Numbered from the stretch's first letter, positions 8,883 to 16,427 are shown. The stretch is 34,012 nucleotides of DNA from Streptococcus mitis (GCF_000722685.1 NZ_JPFV01000009.1:1-34012); one strand, 5' to 3'. Made by a program: numbers and translations. The notes: generated by a model not told the origin, from the sequence alone.

Positions 8883-9423
8883 AATGGCACATGATTTTTT
8901 GGCTGAGGTTGTAACTCAGGACGATATCGTAGTGGATGCGACTATGGGAAATGGCCATGACACGCTTTTTTTAGCCAAACTATCTAAGAAAGTCTATGCC
9001 TTTGATATTCAGAAGCAAGCCTTGGAAAAGACGCAAGAGCGTTTGGACCAGGCTAGAATGACAAATGCCCAGTTAATCTTGCAAGGCCATGAGACACTGG
9101 ACCAGTTTGTGACAGAAGCAAAAGCAGGGATTTTTAATCTGGGCTATTTGCCATCAGCTGATAAGTCTGTCATCACCCAACCTCAGACAACGATTGAAGC
9201 ATTAGAAAAGCTGTGTCATTTGCTTGTCAAAGGTGGACGGATTGCTATTATGATCTATTATGGTCATGAAGGAGGCGACCTCGAGAGGGATGCTGTCTTG
9301 GATTTTGTCAGCCAGTTGAACCAACAAGAGTACACAGCTGCTATTTACCGAACTTTAAACCAAGTTAACAACCCACCATTTTTAGTAATTATTGAAAAAT
9401 TAGAGAGATATAGACATGGATAA
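8866..9423 (+). CDS. mnmM: tRNA methyltransferase MnmM (YtqB family)
   Basis: A 185-residue class I SAM-dependent methyltransferase. DATMGNGHDT (residues 24-33) is the SAM-binding motif I, and NLGYLP followed by the conserved DKSVITQP block is typical of the YtqB family. YtqB of B. subtilis was renamed MnmM after it was shown to methylate nm5s2U to mnm5s2U in tRNA. ATG 8866 has AGGAG at 8854-8858 with a 7-base spacer; a TTG at 8860 is less likely. It overlaps the end of mnmL, so the two enzymes of one pathway are probably translationally coupled. Confidence 0.87.
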   Translation: MKRPLEMAHDFLAEVVTQDDIVVDATMGNGHDTLFLAKLSKKVYAFDIQKQALEKTQERLDQARMTNAQLILQGHETLDQFVTEAKAGIFNLGYLPSADKSVITQPQTTIEALEKLCHLLVKGGRIAIMIYYGHEGGDLERDAVLDFVSQLNQQEYTAAIYRTLNQVNNPPFLVIIEKLERYRHG

Positions 9424-9669
9424 ACAATACCTACGTGAAAAGCTGGATGCCATGCGCCAGAATTTTGTTGAATCAACCCACCACGAACGAGCGGTGGGGG
9501 TGTTAGATCAAGCGCATATGAGCAAAAAAATGCTTAAAATCAAGAAAAATTAGTTGCTCTTGAGATGGAAAGGTGCCAGAGAAAAATTGAGCACAAAGAT
9601 TGTTCCAAGATTGACCAAAAAATCAAAGAGCAGAAGGAGATATTTGAATCCTGTTGTAAAAAAGATTAA
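9416..9669 (+). pseudogene. Small charged, Cys-containing protein, frameshifted
   Basis: The frame opens at ATG 9416, overlapping the mnmM stop by 8 bases, and runs MDKQYLREKLDAMRQNF onward for 45 residues to a TAG at 9551. Shifting by one base at the A/T run just before that stop (about 9544-9551) opens a second stretch (LVALEMERCQRKIEHKDC... ESCCKKD) that ends at TAA 9667-9669, right at the antiporter's ribosome binding site. With one base added it would encode about 84 residues, helical and highly charged, with four Cys in the second half. Codon use resembles the neighbours. I do not recognise the family. Either a recent frameshift or a sequencing error is possible. Confidence 0.55.
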
Positions 9670-9680
9670 GGAGGACGTGC

Positions 9681-11735
9681 GTGGAATTACTGATTTACCT
9701 AATCTTATTTTTACTGGTTTTGATTGTCTCAAGTACAACCAATAAGCTCCTGCCCTTTTTGCCTCTCCCTTTGGTGCAGATTCTTTTGGGAATTGTGATT
9801 GGTCTCTTTTTACCCAATACCGACTTTCACCTCAATACAGAGTTGTTTTTGGCTCTGGTTATCGGGCCCTTGCTTTTCCGAGAGTCGGAGGAAGCAGATA
9901 TTACGGCTATTTTAAAACACTGGCGAATCATTATCTATCTCATATTTCCAGTGATTTTTATCTCGACCCTGAGTTTGGGTGGCTTGGCCCATCTTCTTTG
10001 GCTCAGTCTTCCCTTGGCAGCTTGCTTGGCTGTTGGGGCAGCCCTTGGGCCTACGGATTTGGTAGCTTTTGCCTCTCTTTCGGAGAGGTTTAGCTTTCCA
10101 AAGCGCGTGTCTAATATCCTTAAGGGTGAAGGACTCTTGAATGATGCTTCTGGCTTGGTGGCTTTTCAGGTAGCTTTGACAGCTTGGACAACTGGAGCCT
10201 TTTCCCTTGGGCAAGCTAGTAGTTCGCTCATCTTTTCAATTCTAGGCGGTTTTTTGATTGGCTTTTTAACAGCCATGACCAACCGTTTCCTTCATAGCTT
10301 CTTGCTGAGTGTGCGAGCAACGGATATTGCCAGCGAACTTTTATTAGAATTGAGTTTGCCTCTGGTGACCTTCTTCCTGGCAGAAGAAGTCCATGTTTCA
10401 GGAATTATTGCCGTGGTGGTTGCTGGGATTTTAAAGGCAAGCCGTTTTAAGAAAATTACTCTCCTCGAAGCCCAAGTGGATACGGTGACTGAGACGGTCT
10501 GGCATACAGTGAACTTTATGCTCAACGGTTCTGTCTTTGTGATTTTAGGGATGGAGTTGGAAATGATAGCAGAACCTATCTTGACCAATCCAATCTATAA
10601 TCCTCTACTCTTACTAGTATCTCTTTTAGCCCTTACCTTTGTCCTCTTTGCCATTCGTTTTGTCATGATCTATGGCTATTTTGCCTATAGGACTAGACGA
10701 CTCAAGAAAAAGCTAAATAAGTATATAAAGGATATGCTTCTCCTGACCTTCTCAGGTGTTAAGGGAACCGTGTCGATTGCTACGATTCTTTTGATACCAA
10801 GTAATCTAGAGCAGGAGTATCCTCTCTTACTTTTCCTCGTTGCAGGTGTGACGCTGGTAAGCTTTTTAACAGGTCTCTTAATCCTGCCTCATCTTTCTGA
10901 TGAACAAGAAGAAAGTAAGGACCATCTCATGCATATTGCTATTTTGAATGAAGTAACGATAGAGTTGGAAAAAGAGTTGGAAGACACTAGAAATAAACTC
11001 CCTCTCTATGCAGCTATTGACAATTACCATGGACGAATAGAGAACCTTATCCTGAACCAAGAAAATAAGGGTGAGCAAGAAGACTGGGAGGCCTTGAAAC
11101 TTCTCATCCTCAGTATTGAAAGTGATGGTTTAGAACAAGCCTACGAAGAAGGCAAGATGAGTGAGCGTGCCTATCGAGTCTACCAACGTTATCTGAAAAA
11201 CATGGAACAAAGCATCAATCGCAAGTTTGCTTCACGATTGACCTATTATTTCCTTGTTTCCTTGCGGATTTTGCGTTTTCTACTTCACGAAGTCTTTACC
11301 TTTGGCAAGACCTTCCGTAGTTGGAAAAATGAAGAATCACAGAAACTCAGAGCCCTTGACTACGACCAAATTGCAGAGCTCTATCTAGAAAATACAGAAA
11401 TGATTATCGAAAGTTTGGAAAACCTAAAAGGGGTTTATAAGAGTTCTTTGATCAGCTTCATGCAGGATTCTCGTCTCCGAGAAACAGCTATTATCACCAG
11501 TGGTGCCTTTGTCGAACGGGTTATCAACCGTGTCAAACCCAACAATATCGATGAAATGCTTAGAGGCTATTATCTGGAGCGCAAGTTGATTTTTGAATAT
11601 GAAGAAAAACGATTGATTACGACCAAGTATGCTAAGAAGTTACGACAAAATGTCAATAACTTAGAGAACTATTCTCTGAAGGAAGCTGCCAATACTCTGC
11701 CTTATGATATGGTGGAATTGGTAAGAAGAAATTAA
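9681..11735 (+). CDS. CPA1-type Na+/H+ antiporter (NhaP/Na_H_Exchanger family)
   Basis: A 684-residue protein. The first 400 residues form about 11-12 membrane helices with the conserved ion-site regions GPTDLVAF (about residue 123) and GEGLLNDASGL (from residue 149, with the Asn-Asp pair of monovalent cation/proton antiporters). The last 280 residues are hydrophilic and helical and would be cytoplasmic, perhaps regulatory. It should exchange Na+ (or K+) for H+ in pH and salt homeostasis. The start is GTG 9681, 6 bases after a strong AAGGAGG; an ATG start is not available nearby. It follows mnmM and the small broken gene in one apparent operon. Confidence 0.85.
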   Translation: MELLIYLILFLLVLIVSSTTNKLLPFLPLPLVQILLGIVIGLFLPNTDFHLNTELFLALVIGPLLFRESEEADITAILKHWRIIIYLIFPVIFISTLSLGGLAHLLWLSLPLAACLAVGAALGPTDLVAFASLSERFSFPKRVSNILKGEGLLNDASGLVAFQVALTAWTTGAFSLGQASSSLIFSILGGFLIGFLTAMTNRFLHSFLLSVRATDIASELLLELSLPLVTFFLAEEVHVSGIIAVVVAGILKASRFKKITLLEAQVDTVTETVWHTVNFMLNGSVFVILGMELEMIAEPILTNPIYNPLLLLVSLLALTFVLFAIRFVMIYGYFAYRTRRLKKKLNKYIKDMLLLTFSGVKGTVSIATILLIPSNLEQEYPLLLFLVAGVTLVSFLTGLLILPHLSDEQEESKDHLMHIAILNEVTIELEKELEDTRNKLPLYAAIDNYHGRIENLILNQENKGEQEDWEALKLLILSIESDGLEQAYEEGKMSERAYRVYQRYLKNMEQSINRKFASRLTYYFLVSLRILRFLLHEVFTFGKTFRSWKNEESQKLRALDYDQIAELYLENTEMIIESLENLKGVYKSSLISFMQDSRLRETAIITSGAFVERVINRVKPNNIDEMLRGYYLERKLIFEYEEKRLITTKYAKKLRQNVNNLENYSLKEAANTLPYDMVELVRRN

Positions 11736-11762
11736 TCAAGATTGTAAATAAAGGAGTATGAT

Positions 11763-12623
11763 ATGAAGAAGTGGTGGAAAGAGCTGATAGACAAGCCTTT
11801 ATTAAAAGCATTTTTGCATTATTATCAAGTATCAGATAGTGAGTTTACCAGTGTCGCAGTAGCCTACTATTGGTTGATTTCGATTTTTCCATTGCTTTTG
11901 GTGGTAGTCAATATCCTCCCCTATTTTCAGATTCCAGTTTCCAATTTTTTAAAGGTTGTCAATGAATTTTTACCGGATACTATGTATGATGTGGTGGCAA
12001 AGATTATCACAGAAGTGTTGACCCAACCTTCAACGGGTTTATTGAGTTTTGCGGTTTTGTCAGCCCTATGGACCTTTTCAAAATCCATGAATTTCCTACA
12101 GAAAGCTTTTAATAAAGCCTACGGAGTTGCTAAAAATCGTGGAATGATTTCCCGTCAGCTCATGAGTTTGTTTGTTAGTTTTGGCTTACAGATTCTCTTC
12201 GCCTTAGCTCTGTTTTTGAGTGTCTTTGGGCGAATGCTTCTCAACCTTATCAAGAATCACTGGAAATCGGATAGTCCTATCTTTGATTATCTGCAAGATC
12301 TAACAGGCCCCTTGATCTATGCCTTGATTTTCGCTATCTTGGTTATGCTTTATTATTTCCTGCCTAATGTTAAGGTTCGACGAATTCGCTATGTGTTGCC
12401 AGGTAGTGTCTTTGTCTTGTTGACTCTGGTCTTACTGCTCAATATCTTTTCAGTCTATATCAATAATTATGTCAATCACCTAGTGGACGTCCGTTTTTTC
12501 AGTTCCGTCGTCGTGGTGGTTATGATGTTTTGGTTTATTCTCATTGCTAAGATTTTAATTGTCGGCGCGGTGATCAATGCCAGTGTGCAGAGTTTGAAAG
12601 ATCTGAATTTTAGAAAAGACTAA
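11763..12623 (+). CDS. YihY/BrkB-family inner membrane protein
   Basis: A 286-residue protein with about six membrane segments and the family's features: an N-terminal amphipathic region (SEFTSVAVAYYWLISIFPLL), the GLLSFAVLSALWTFSKSM block and the RRIRYVLPGSVF motif before the last helices. The YihY/BrkB (formerly putative 'RNase BN') family is widespread; its transport substrate is unsettled. AAGGAG lies 6 bases before the ATG, and it is 27 bases after the antiporter, so it is probably the last gene of the operon. Confidence 0.85.
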   Translation: MKKWWKELIDKPLLKAFLHYYQVSDSEFTSVAVAYYWLISIFPLLLVVVNILPYFQIPVSNFLKVVNEFLPDTMYDVVAKIITEVLTQPSTGLLSFAVLSALWTFSKSMNFLQKAFNKAYGVAKNRGMISRQLMSLFVSFGLQILFALALFLSVFGRMLLNLIKNHWKSDSPIFDYLQDLTGPLIYALIFAILVMLYYFLPNVKVRRIRYVLPGSVFVLLTLVLLLNIFSVYINNYVNHLVDVRFFSSVVVVVMMFWFILIAKILIVGAVINASVQSLKDLNFRKD

Positions 12624-12640
12624 CGAATTTTTAATTCATT

Positions 12641-12657
12641 ACAAAACGCATAATATG
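12641..12657. other. Left half of a split terminator hairpin
   Basis: AAAACGCATAATAT is the left arm of the hairpin type found complete at 19235-19281. Its partner arm (CCTGATAATATGCGTTTT) is at 14183-14200, 1.5 kb away. An ATAATATG octamer occurs at both break points (12650-12657 and 14187-14194). See the finding on the inserted patch. Confidence 0.5.
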
Positions 12658-12658
12658 A

Positions 12659-12952
12659 AAATTCCACGAGGTCAACTATAGTCAGAAAGCTGAACAACAA
12701 GCCAAAACGCCCCAAAAAGGCGGCAAAAAGCAAGCACCTGCAAACAACGTGCCGAAATGATCAAATCCTGATTATATCAACGAATTAGACCCAAAAATCG
12801 TTGATATGCTAGTAGAATTTCACAAGTCACAATGCACTTTGGAAACTCCCGAGGCGCAAGCAGAAATCGCCCAAAAACGTGAAGAAATCGAGCAAAGGAG
12901 AGCTGAGCTTGAGGATAAAAAACAAGAGCTTTTGAACCGCTTGAACAAATAG
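12659..12952 (+). pseudogene. C-terminal remnant of a replication-initiator-like protein
   Basis: An open frame without a start reads NYSQKAEQQAKTPQKGGK, then NVPK, an in-frame TGA, and SNPDYINELDPKIVDMLVEF, ending in a charged coiled-coil (IAQKREEIEQRRAELEDKK) and TAG 12950-12952. TGA probably replaces a TGG Trp codon, because a VPKWSNPDY-type stretch near the C-terminus is what I recall from DnaD-like or plasmid/phage replication proteins. The N-terminal domain is missing, so the exact family cannot be named. It points to a decayed mobile element. Confidence 0.5.
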
Positions 12953-12996
12953 AGTTTCGCAAGTATTATGCTTACAAATTACTTGAGCAATTAACT

Positions 12997-13040
12997 AAAA
13001 TATAAACCCTGCCTTTATATCTAGGCAGGGTTTATATTTT
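12997..13040. terminator. Strong bidirectional terminator
   Basis: A perfect 17-bp inverted repeat (arms 12997-13013 and 13024-13040, core AACCCTGCC/GGCAGGGTT, 10-base loop) with A/T ends that give a T tail on both strands. It separates the replication-gene remnant from the leftward secreted-protein gene, whose stop codon (13039-13041) lies in its right arm. Confidence 0.85.
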
Positions 13041-13697
13041 AGAAATTCACGTAGCTTGTTTCGGTTTTTACATACCCAGTATAATCTGAGTTTCTATAGT
13101 ATTCAGTGATAAACTTCCATTTTCTTTGAGAAAGATGGATATAAGTACTTTTTATGTAGTATGGATATGGGCTTTGTGAATCCAAGTAAGACTGATAAGC
13201 TTGTATACCAAAATATGCTCCACCAATTATGCCACTCCATGGCCCCCCAATATAGAACCTATAAAGCCAAACATCGCGGTTATTCCAGAATCAATCATGA
13301 AGTGAGCGAATGTGTTGGCTTGTTTATTCCCATGTATTGTGTTGACGTAATTCCAAACATTAGGATCGTATGATCTAAAAGATATATTTAGATCGATTTC
13401 ATTCTTTTGATAATCCATATAAAATGACCCATTGATATAGACACCATCAGCACGTTATTCAATAGTGTCTACACTTCCATCTGGATTGACAACCTCAAGA
13501 ACTTCATCACTTAAAATATTTACTTGCGTATCTCCGAACCGCACTGATGAGCCATTCTCAAACTGAGCCTCACCAGATACAACTTTAGAGTTTGCCGATA
13601 AGCTATCATCAGCAAAAACAACAAGCGACGGGGAAATGCTAGACATACAGAAAACAGACATAACTAGCAAACACATGCATTTAGACATCTTAGACAT
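13039..13697 (-). pseudogene. Secreted protein of unknown family (bacteriocin-like?), doubly broken
   Basis: From ATG 13697, with AAAGGAG before it, the gene encodes a signal peptide (CLLVMSVFCMSSISPSLVVFA), then an 80-residue piece to an in-frame TAA at 13455-13457. The same frame continues with RADGVYINGSFYMDYQKNE and a hydrophobic Gly-rich segment, and breaks at a C6/G6 tract (13243-13248). With one more base it would go on as GGPWSGIIGGAYFGIQAYQS and end at TAA 13039-13041 (ETSYVNF), giving about 220 residues. A short signal peptide, a GxxxG-type hydrophobic segment and an aromatic-rich tail recall large secreted bacteriocins such as the geobacillin-26 group, but I cannot confirm this. 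Confidence 0.6.
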
Positions 13698-13737
13698 AAC
13701 GGAAACTCCTTTGTATTTTTGATTTTTTTCAACTTTT

Positions 13738-13743
13738 ATTATA
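13738..13743 (-). promoter_or_regulatory. -10 box of the secreted-protein pseudogene
   Basis: TATAAT on the minus strand, 40 bases upstream of the ATG at 13697. The -35 region 17 bases further up (TTTCTT) is poor. Confidence 0.4.
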
Positions 13744-13863
13744 CAATAAAACCAAATAAAAAGAAAGCGGTAACAATATGCTTAATGCGAAAATTTTTAT
13801 ATATTTTTATATTTGATCGTTATCGAAACTATAGGCTTGTTGTTGTTGAAAAAAGGTCTCGAA

Positions 13864-13974
13864 ATGGGTTATTTTGGCACAGAAGCTATTATCCTCGCAA
13901 TTTTTTCATTTGCTTTTTACAACCTATGTTCATTCGCTTGGGTCTGCTCTACAATAAAAAACAATAAAAAATAA
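13864..13974 (+). CDS. Putative 36-residue membrane peptide
   Basis: ATG 13864 follows AAAAGG (13851-13856) by 7 bases and opens a 36-residue frame: MGYFGTEAII, a hydrophobic helix to about residue 29 (FSFAFYNLCSFAWVC), and a basic tail IKNNKK. A 26-base palindromic terminator lies 42 bases downstream. The form (one membrane helix, basic end, own terminator, divergent from a secreted-protein gene) fits an immunity peptide or a small toxin. No family is recognised, and chance cannot be excluded at this size. Confidence 0.4.
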   Translation: MGYFGTEAIILAIFSFAFYNLCSFAWVCSTIKNNKK

Positions 13975-14016
13975 ATAGACGTATTTTCAAAAAAAAGATT
14001 GCATATTTATCTCAGT

Positions 14017-14046
14017 AAAACGACGATTTAAATCGTCGTTTTTTTG
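14017..14046 (+). terminator. Terminator after the 36-residue ORF
   Basis: A perfect 26-base palindrome (AACGACGATTT / AAATCGTCGTT, 14017-14042) followed by more T residues. It works on either strand but has its longest T run on the plus strand. Confidence 0.8.
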
Positions 14047-14058
14047 TATAACTCCCTC

Positions 14059-14087
14059 TGAAATTTGTTTTAATTATGCAAATTTCA
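14059..14087. repeat. 9-bp inverted repeat
   Basis: TGAAATTTG (14059-14067) and CAAATTTCA (14079-14087) flank an 11-base loop. It lies between the terminator and the larger hairpin that follows; no role is assigned. Confidence 0.45.
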
Positions 14088-14093
14088 CGTATT

Positions 14094-14174
14094 TTTGGTG
14101 CTGAGACAATGATTCTGAGAGCTTTTCAGACTTTTTTGCGACTGTCTATCATTAGAAAAGCTTAGAGCACCAAA
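14094..14174. repeat. Nested imperfect hairpin
   Basis: The outer arms TTTGGTGCT (14094-14102) and AGCACCAAA (14166-14174) enclose inner arms AGCTTTT (14120-14126) and AAAAGCT (14156-14162). It could be a decayed miniature element or a structured RNA. No known repeat family is recognised. Confidence 0.45.
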
Positions 14175-14182
14175 GGATAATA

Positions 14183-14200
14183 CCTGATAATATGCGTTTT
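14183..14200. other. Right half of a split terminator hairpin (queA side)
   Basis: CCTGATAATATGCGTTTT matches the right arm of the terminator type at 19235-19281. It lies 13 bases past the queA stop codon, where queA transcripts should end, but its complementary arm is at 12643-12656 on the far side of the accessory patch. Confidence 0.5.
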
Positions 14201-14212
14201 TTCATTATGAAA

Positions 14213-15241
14213 TTAATAGATAAACATGGCATCGCCAAAACTAAAGAAGCGGTAGTGTTCTTGGATGGCATGGTGGTAGGCATCTAAGACTAATTCACGG
14301 CCTGCAAAGGCAGAAACCAACATGACCAGAGTTGATTTTGGCAGGTGGAAGTTGGTTGAGAAGGCATCCACAACCTTCCATTCATAGCCAGGTTTGATAA
14401 AGATATTGGTCCAGCCAGAATCTGCTTGGATTTGCCCATCAAATTTGGAACCAATAGTCTCCAAGGTGCGGATAGAAGTGGTTCCTACAGCGATGACGCG
14501 ACCTCCATTTTCTTTAACCGAGCGAAGAGTGGTAGCTGCTTCCTCAGAAAGCTGGTAGAATTCTGAGTGCATTTCGTGTTCATCCAGATTGTCCACAGAA
14601 ACAGGTCTAAAGGTTCCGAGTCCTACATGGAGAGTCAAATAGACTAGATGAACCCCCTTGGCTTGGATTTCTGCCAGCAATTCTTTAGTGAAGTGTAGTC
14701 CAGCAGTTGGTGCAGCAGCAGAGCCACTTTCCTTGGCGTAGACGGTTTGATAACGTTCACGGTCATCCAGTTTTTCATGGATATAAGGTGGCAGAGGCAT
14801 TTCTCCCAGACTTTCCAAGACTTCTAGGAAAATCCCTTGGTATTCAAAGCGGACAATGCGGCCCCCGTGAGTCAATTCTTCCGTAACGATAGCGCTGAGA
14901 CGGCCGTCACCAAAGCTGATACGAGTTCCGACCTTGAGGCGTTTGGCAGGTTTAGCCAGAACCTCCCACTCATCTCCACTAGTGTTCTTAAGCAGGAGAA
15001 GTTCCACATGGCCCCCTGTTTCCTCTTTTTGACCATAGAGGCGGGCAGGGAGAACGCGGGTGTCGTTCATGACAAGGGCATCACCAGGTTCCAGCATATC
15101 AATAATAGAGTGGAAGTGTTTATCCTGCATTTCTCCAGTTTCACGGTTGACGATGAGGAGTTTAGAGGCATCTCGTTTTTCAAGGGGCGTTTGGGCAATC
15201 AATTCCTCTGGCAAGTGGAAGTCAAAATCAGCTGTATTCAT
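14213..15241 (-). CDS. queA: S-adenosylmethionine:tRNA ribosyltransferase-isomerase QueA
   Basis: QueA moves the ribosyl part of S-adenosylmethionine onto preQ1 in tRNA to make epoxyqueuosine, the step before queuosine, in the cytoplasm. The 342-residue protein is full length and shows family blocks such as [21 protein letters not shown], the [13 protein letters not shown] active-site region, [13 protein letters not shown] and [14 protein letters not shown] 15241 (MNTADFDF) is preferred because it gives the family's usual length and N-terminus; ATG 15253 would add four residues and has AGAAAG before it, so it remains possible. It diverges from nagB. Confidence 0.95.
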   Translation of the reverse strand: MNTADFDFHLPEELIAQTPLEKRDASKLLIVNRETGEMQDKHFHSIIDMLEPGDALVMNDTRVLPARLYGQKEETGGHVELLLLKNTSGDEWEVLAKPAKRLKVGTRISFGDGRLSAIVTEELTHGGRIVRFEYQGIFLEVLESLGEMPLPPYIHEKLDDRERYQTVYAKESGSAAAPTAGLHFTKELLAEIQAKGVHLVYLTLHVGLGTFRPVSVDNLDEHEMHSEFYQLSEEAATTLRSVKENGGRVIAVGTTSIRTLETIGSKFDGQIQADSGWTNIFIKPGYEWKVVDAFSTNFHLPKSTLVMLVSAFAGRELVLDAYHHAIQEHYRFFSFGDAMFIY

Positions 15242-15277
15242 ATATCTGTTCATTCTTTCTAAGTTCTAATCCTACCC

Positions 15278-15286
15278 ATTATAACA
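15278..15286 (-). promoter_or_regulatory. queA promoter (extended -10)
   Basis: On the minus strand TGTTATAAT (15286-15278) is an extended -10 box with no good -35. The start site would be near 15271, giving a leader of about 30 bases. Confidence 0.6.
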
Positions 15287-15317
15287 TGTTTCAAGTTTGG
15301 ACGCTCTTTTTTTAGAA

Positions 15318-15333
15318 ATTAAATCGTTTTCAC
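15318..15333 (+). promoter_or_regulatory. cre-like site upstream of nagB
   Basis: ATTAAATCGTTTTCAC matches the CcpA consensus WTGNAANCGNWNNCWW at all but two positions (T for G at position 3 and the final C). It touches the -35 box of nagB, a place where CcpA would block RNA polymerase. Confidence 0.5.
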
Positions 15334-15362
15334 TTGACAAAAATTGGTCTATACCATATAAT
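15334..15362 (+). promoter_or_regulatory. nagB promoter
   Basis: A perfect consensus promoter: TTGACA (15334-15339), 17-base spacer, TATAAT (15357-15362). Transcription should start near 15369. Confidence 0.85.
15343..15357 (+). promoter_or_regulatory. NagR-type operator in the nagB promoter spacer
   Basis: ATTGGTCTATACCAT contains the palindrome TGGTCTATACCA, which matches the operator of GntR-family amino-sugar regulators (NagR/DasR, 'dre' site). It fills the spacer between -35 and -10, so bound repressor would exclude polymerase until glucosamine-6-phosphate or GlcNAc-6-phosphate releases it. Confidence 0.75.
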
Positions 15363-15391
15363 AAATATAGATTGAAACGGAGGATAAAAAG

Positions 15392-16099
15392 ATGAAAGTT
15401 ATTAAAGTTGAAAACCAAATCGAAGGTGGAAAAGTTGCTTTTGAGATTTTGAAGGAAAAATTGGCCAATGGAGCTCAAACCCTAGGACTTGCGACAGGAA
15501 GTAGCCCACTTGAATTTTACAAGGAAATTGTTGAGAGTGACCTTGATTTTTCAAATTTAACTAGTGTCAACCTTGATGAGTATGTAGGACTTGATGGGGA
15601 CAATCCACAGTCTTATCGTTACTTCATGCAAGAAAACTTGTTTAACCAAAAACCATTTAAAGAAAGTTTCTTGCCTCGTGGGGTTAAGGACAATGCTGAG
15701 GCTGAAGTAGAACGCTACAATCAAATTTTGGCTGACCATCCAGTTGATCTGCAAATATTGGGAATCGGTCGCAATGGACATATCGGATTTAATGAACCAG
15801 GAACACCATTTGATAGCCAGACACATCTTGTAGAACTTGACCAGTCTACTATTGAAGCCAATGCGCGCTTCTTTGACAAGATTGAAGACGTCCCAACCCA
15901 AGCCATTTCAATGGGGATTAAAAACATTTTGGATGCCAAGTCAATCCTGCTCTTTGCTTATGGTGAGTCAAAAGCAGAAGCTATTGCTGGAACAGTGTCT
16001 GGCCCAGTGACTGAGAGTCTACCAGCAAGTAGCTTACAAAACCATCCTGATGTAACCATCATCGCAGATGCTGAAGCACTTAGCTTGCTTGAAAAATAA
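15392..16099 (+). CDS. nagB: Glucosamine-6-phosphate deaminase NagB
   Basis: NagB converts glucosamine-6-phosphate to fructose-6-phosphate and ammonia, bringing amino sugars into glycolysis. The 235-residue protein is the usual short Gram-positive form, without the allosteric C-terminus of the E. coli enzyme. Visible blocks are [13 protein letters not shown] (phosphate binding), NLDEYVGL with the catalytic Asp, and [15 protein letters not shown] with the active-site His and Glu. The start has GGAGGA 8 bases upstream. Control by NagR and CcpA is suggested by the operator and cre-like site. With bgaA and surface glycosidases it would serve growth on host glycans. Confidence 0.96.
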   Translation: MKVIKVENQIEGGKVAFEILKEKLANGAQTLGLATGSSPLEFYKEIVESDLDFSNLTSVNLDEYVGLDGDNPQSYRYFMQENLFNQKPFKESFLPRGVKDNAEAEVERYNQILADHPVDLQILGIGRNGHIGFNEPGTPFDSQTHLVELDQSTIEANARFFDKIEDVPTQAISMGIKNILDAKSILLFAYGESKAEAIAGTVSGPVTESLPASSLQNHPDVTIIADAEALSLLEK

Positions 16100-16104
16100 A
16101 AAAG

Positions 16105-16139
16105 TGAAACCGTTCAGTATCTTCTATTGAGCGCTTTCA
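16105..16139 (+). terminator. Weak hairpin after nagB
   Basis: TGAAA-C-CGTTCA (16105-16116) can pair with TTGAGCG-C-TTTCA (16128-16139) as an 11-bp stem with one mismatch. There is no T run after it, so it may not terminate well. Confidence 0.3.
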
Positions 16140-16187
16140 AGACTTGTATAAATGGCAGAAAAAATCTAAATTTAACCGCATTTTGTC

Positions 16188-16216
16188 TTGACAATTATTC
16201 CTTTTACGTGTAGAAT
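16188..16216 (+). promoter_or_regulatory. rpsU promoter
   Basis: TTGACA (16188-16193), 17-base spacer, TAGAAT (16211-16216). A strong promoter suited to a ribosomal protein gene. Confidence 0.8.
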
Positions 16217-16250
16217 AGAATAGATCTTGAACTTGAAGGGAGTGAAAAAA

Positions 16251-16427
16251 ATGTCTAAAACAGTAGTACGTAAGAATGAATCTCTTGACGACGCACTTCG
16301 TCGTTTCAAACGTGCGGTTACTAAAGCTGGTACTCTTCAAGAAACACGCAAACGTGAATTCTATGAAAAACCTTCTGTAAAACGTAAACGTAAATCAGAA
16401 GCAGCTCGTAAACGTAAAAAATTCTAA
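16251..16427 (+). CDS. rpsU: 30S ribosomal protein S21
   Basis: S21 is a small basic protein of the 30S subunit platform, involved in mRNA selection at initiation. The 58 residues ([19 protein letters not shown], ending in a Lys/Arg-rich tail [14 protein letters not shown]) match the streptococcal form in length and sequence. AAGGGAG lies 8 bases before ATG 16251. It stands alone with its own promoter and terminator. Confidence 0.97.

Noticed and set aside
9554..9745. Plus-strand 63-codon ORF between mnmM and the antiporter
   Set aside because: It runs into the antiporter gene out of frame; the frame ending at 9667-9669 fits the gap and composition better.
12777..12962. Minus-strand ORF of 61 codons
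   Set aside because: It is the complement of the coiled-coil end of the replication-protein remnant, which has the better protein character.
13161..13373. Plus-strand 70-codon ORF
   Set aside because: It is the complement of the secreted-protein pseudogene and has no signature of its own.
13719..13967. Plus-strand 82-codon ORF overlapping the 36-residue peptide in another frame
   Set aside because: No start context or signature, and composition typical of random AT-rich DNA; the 36-codon frame has the ribosome binding site.
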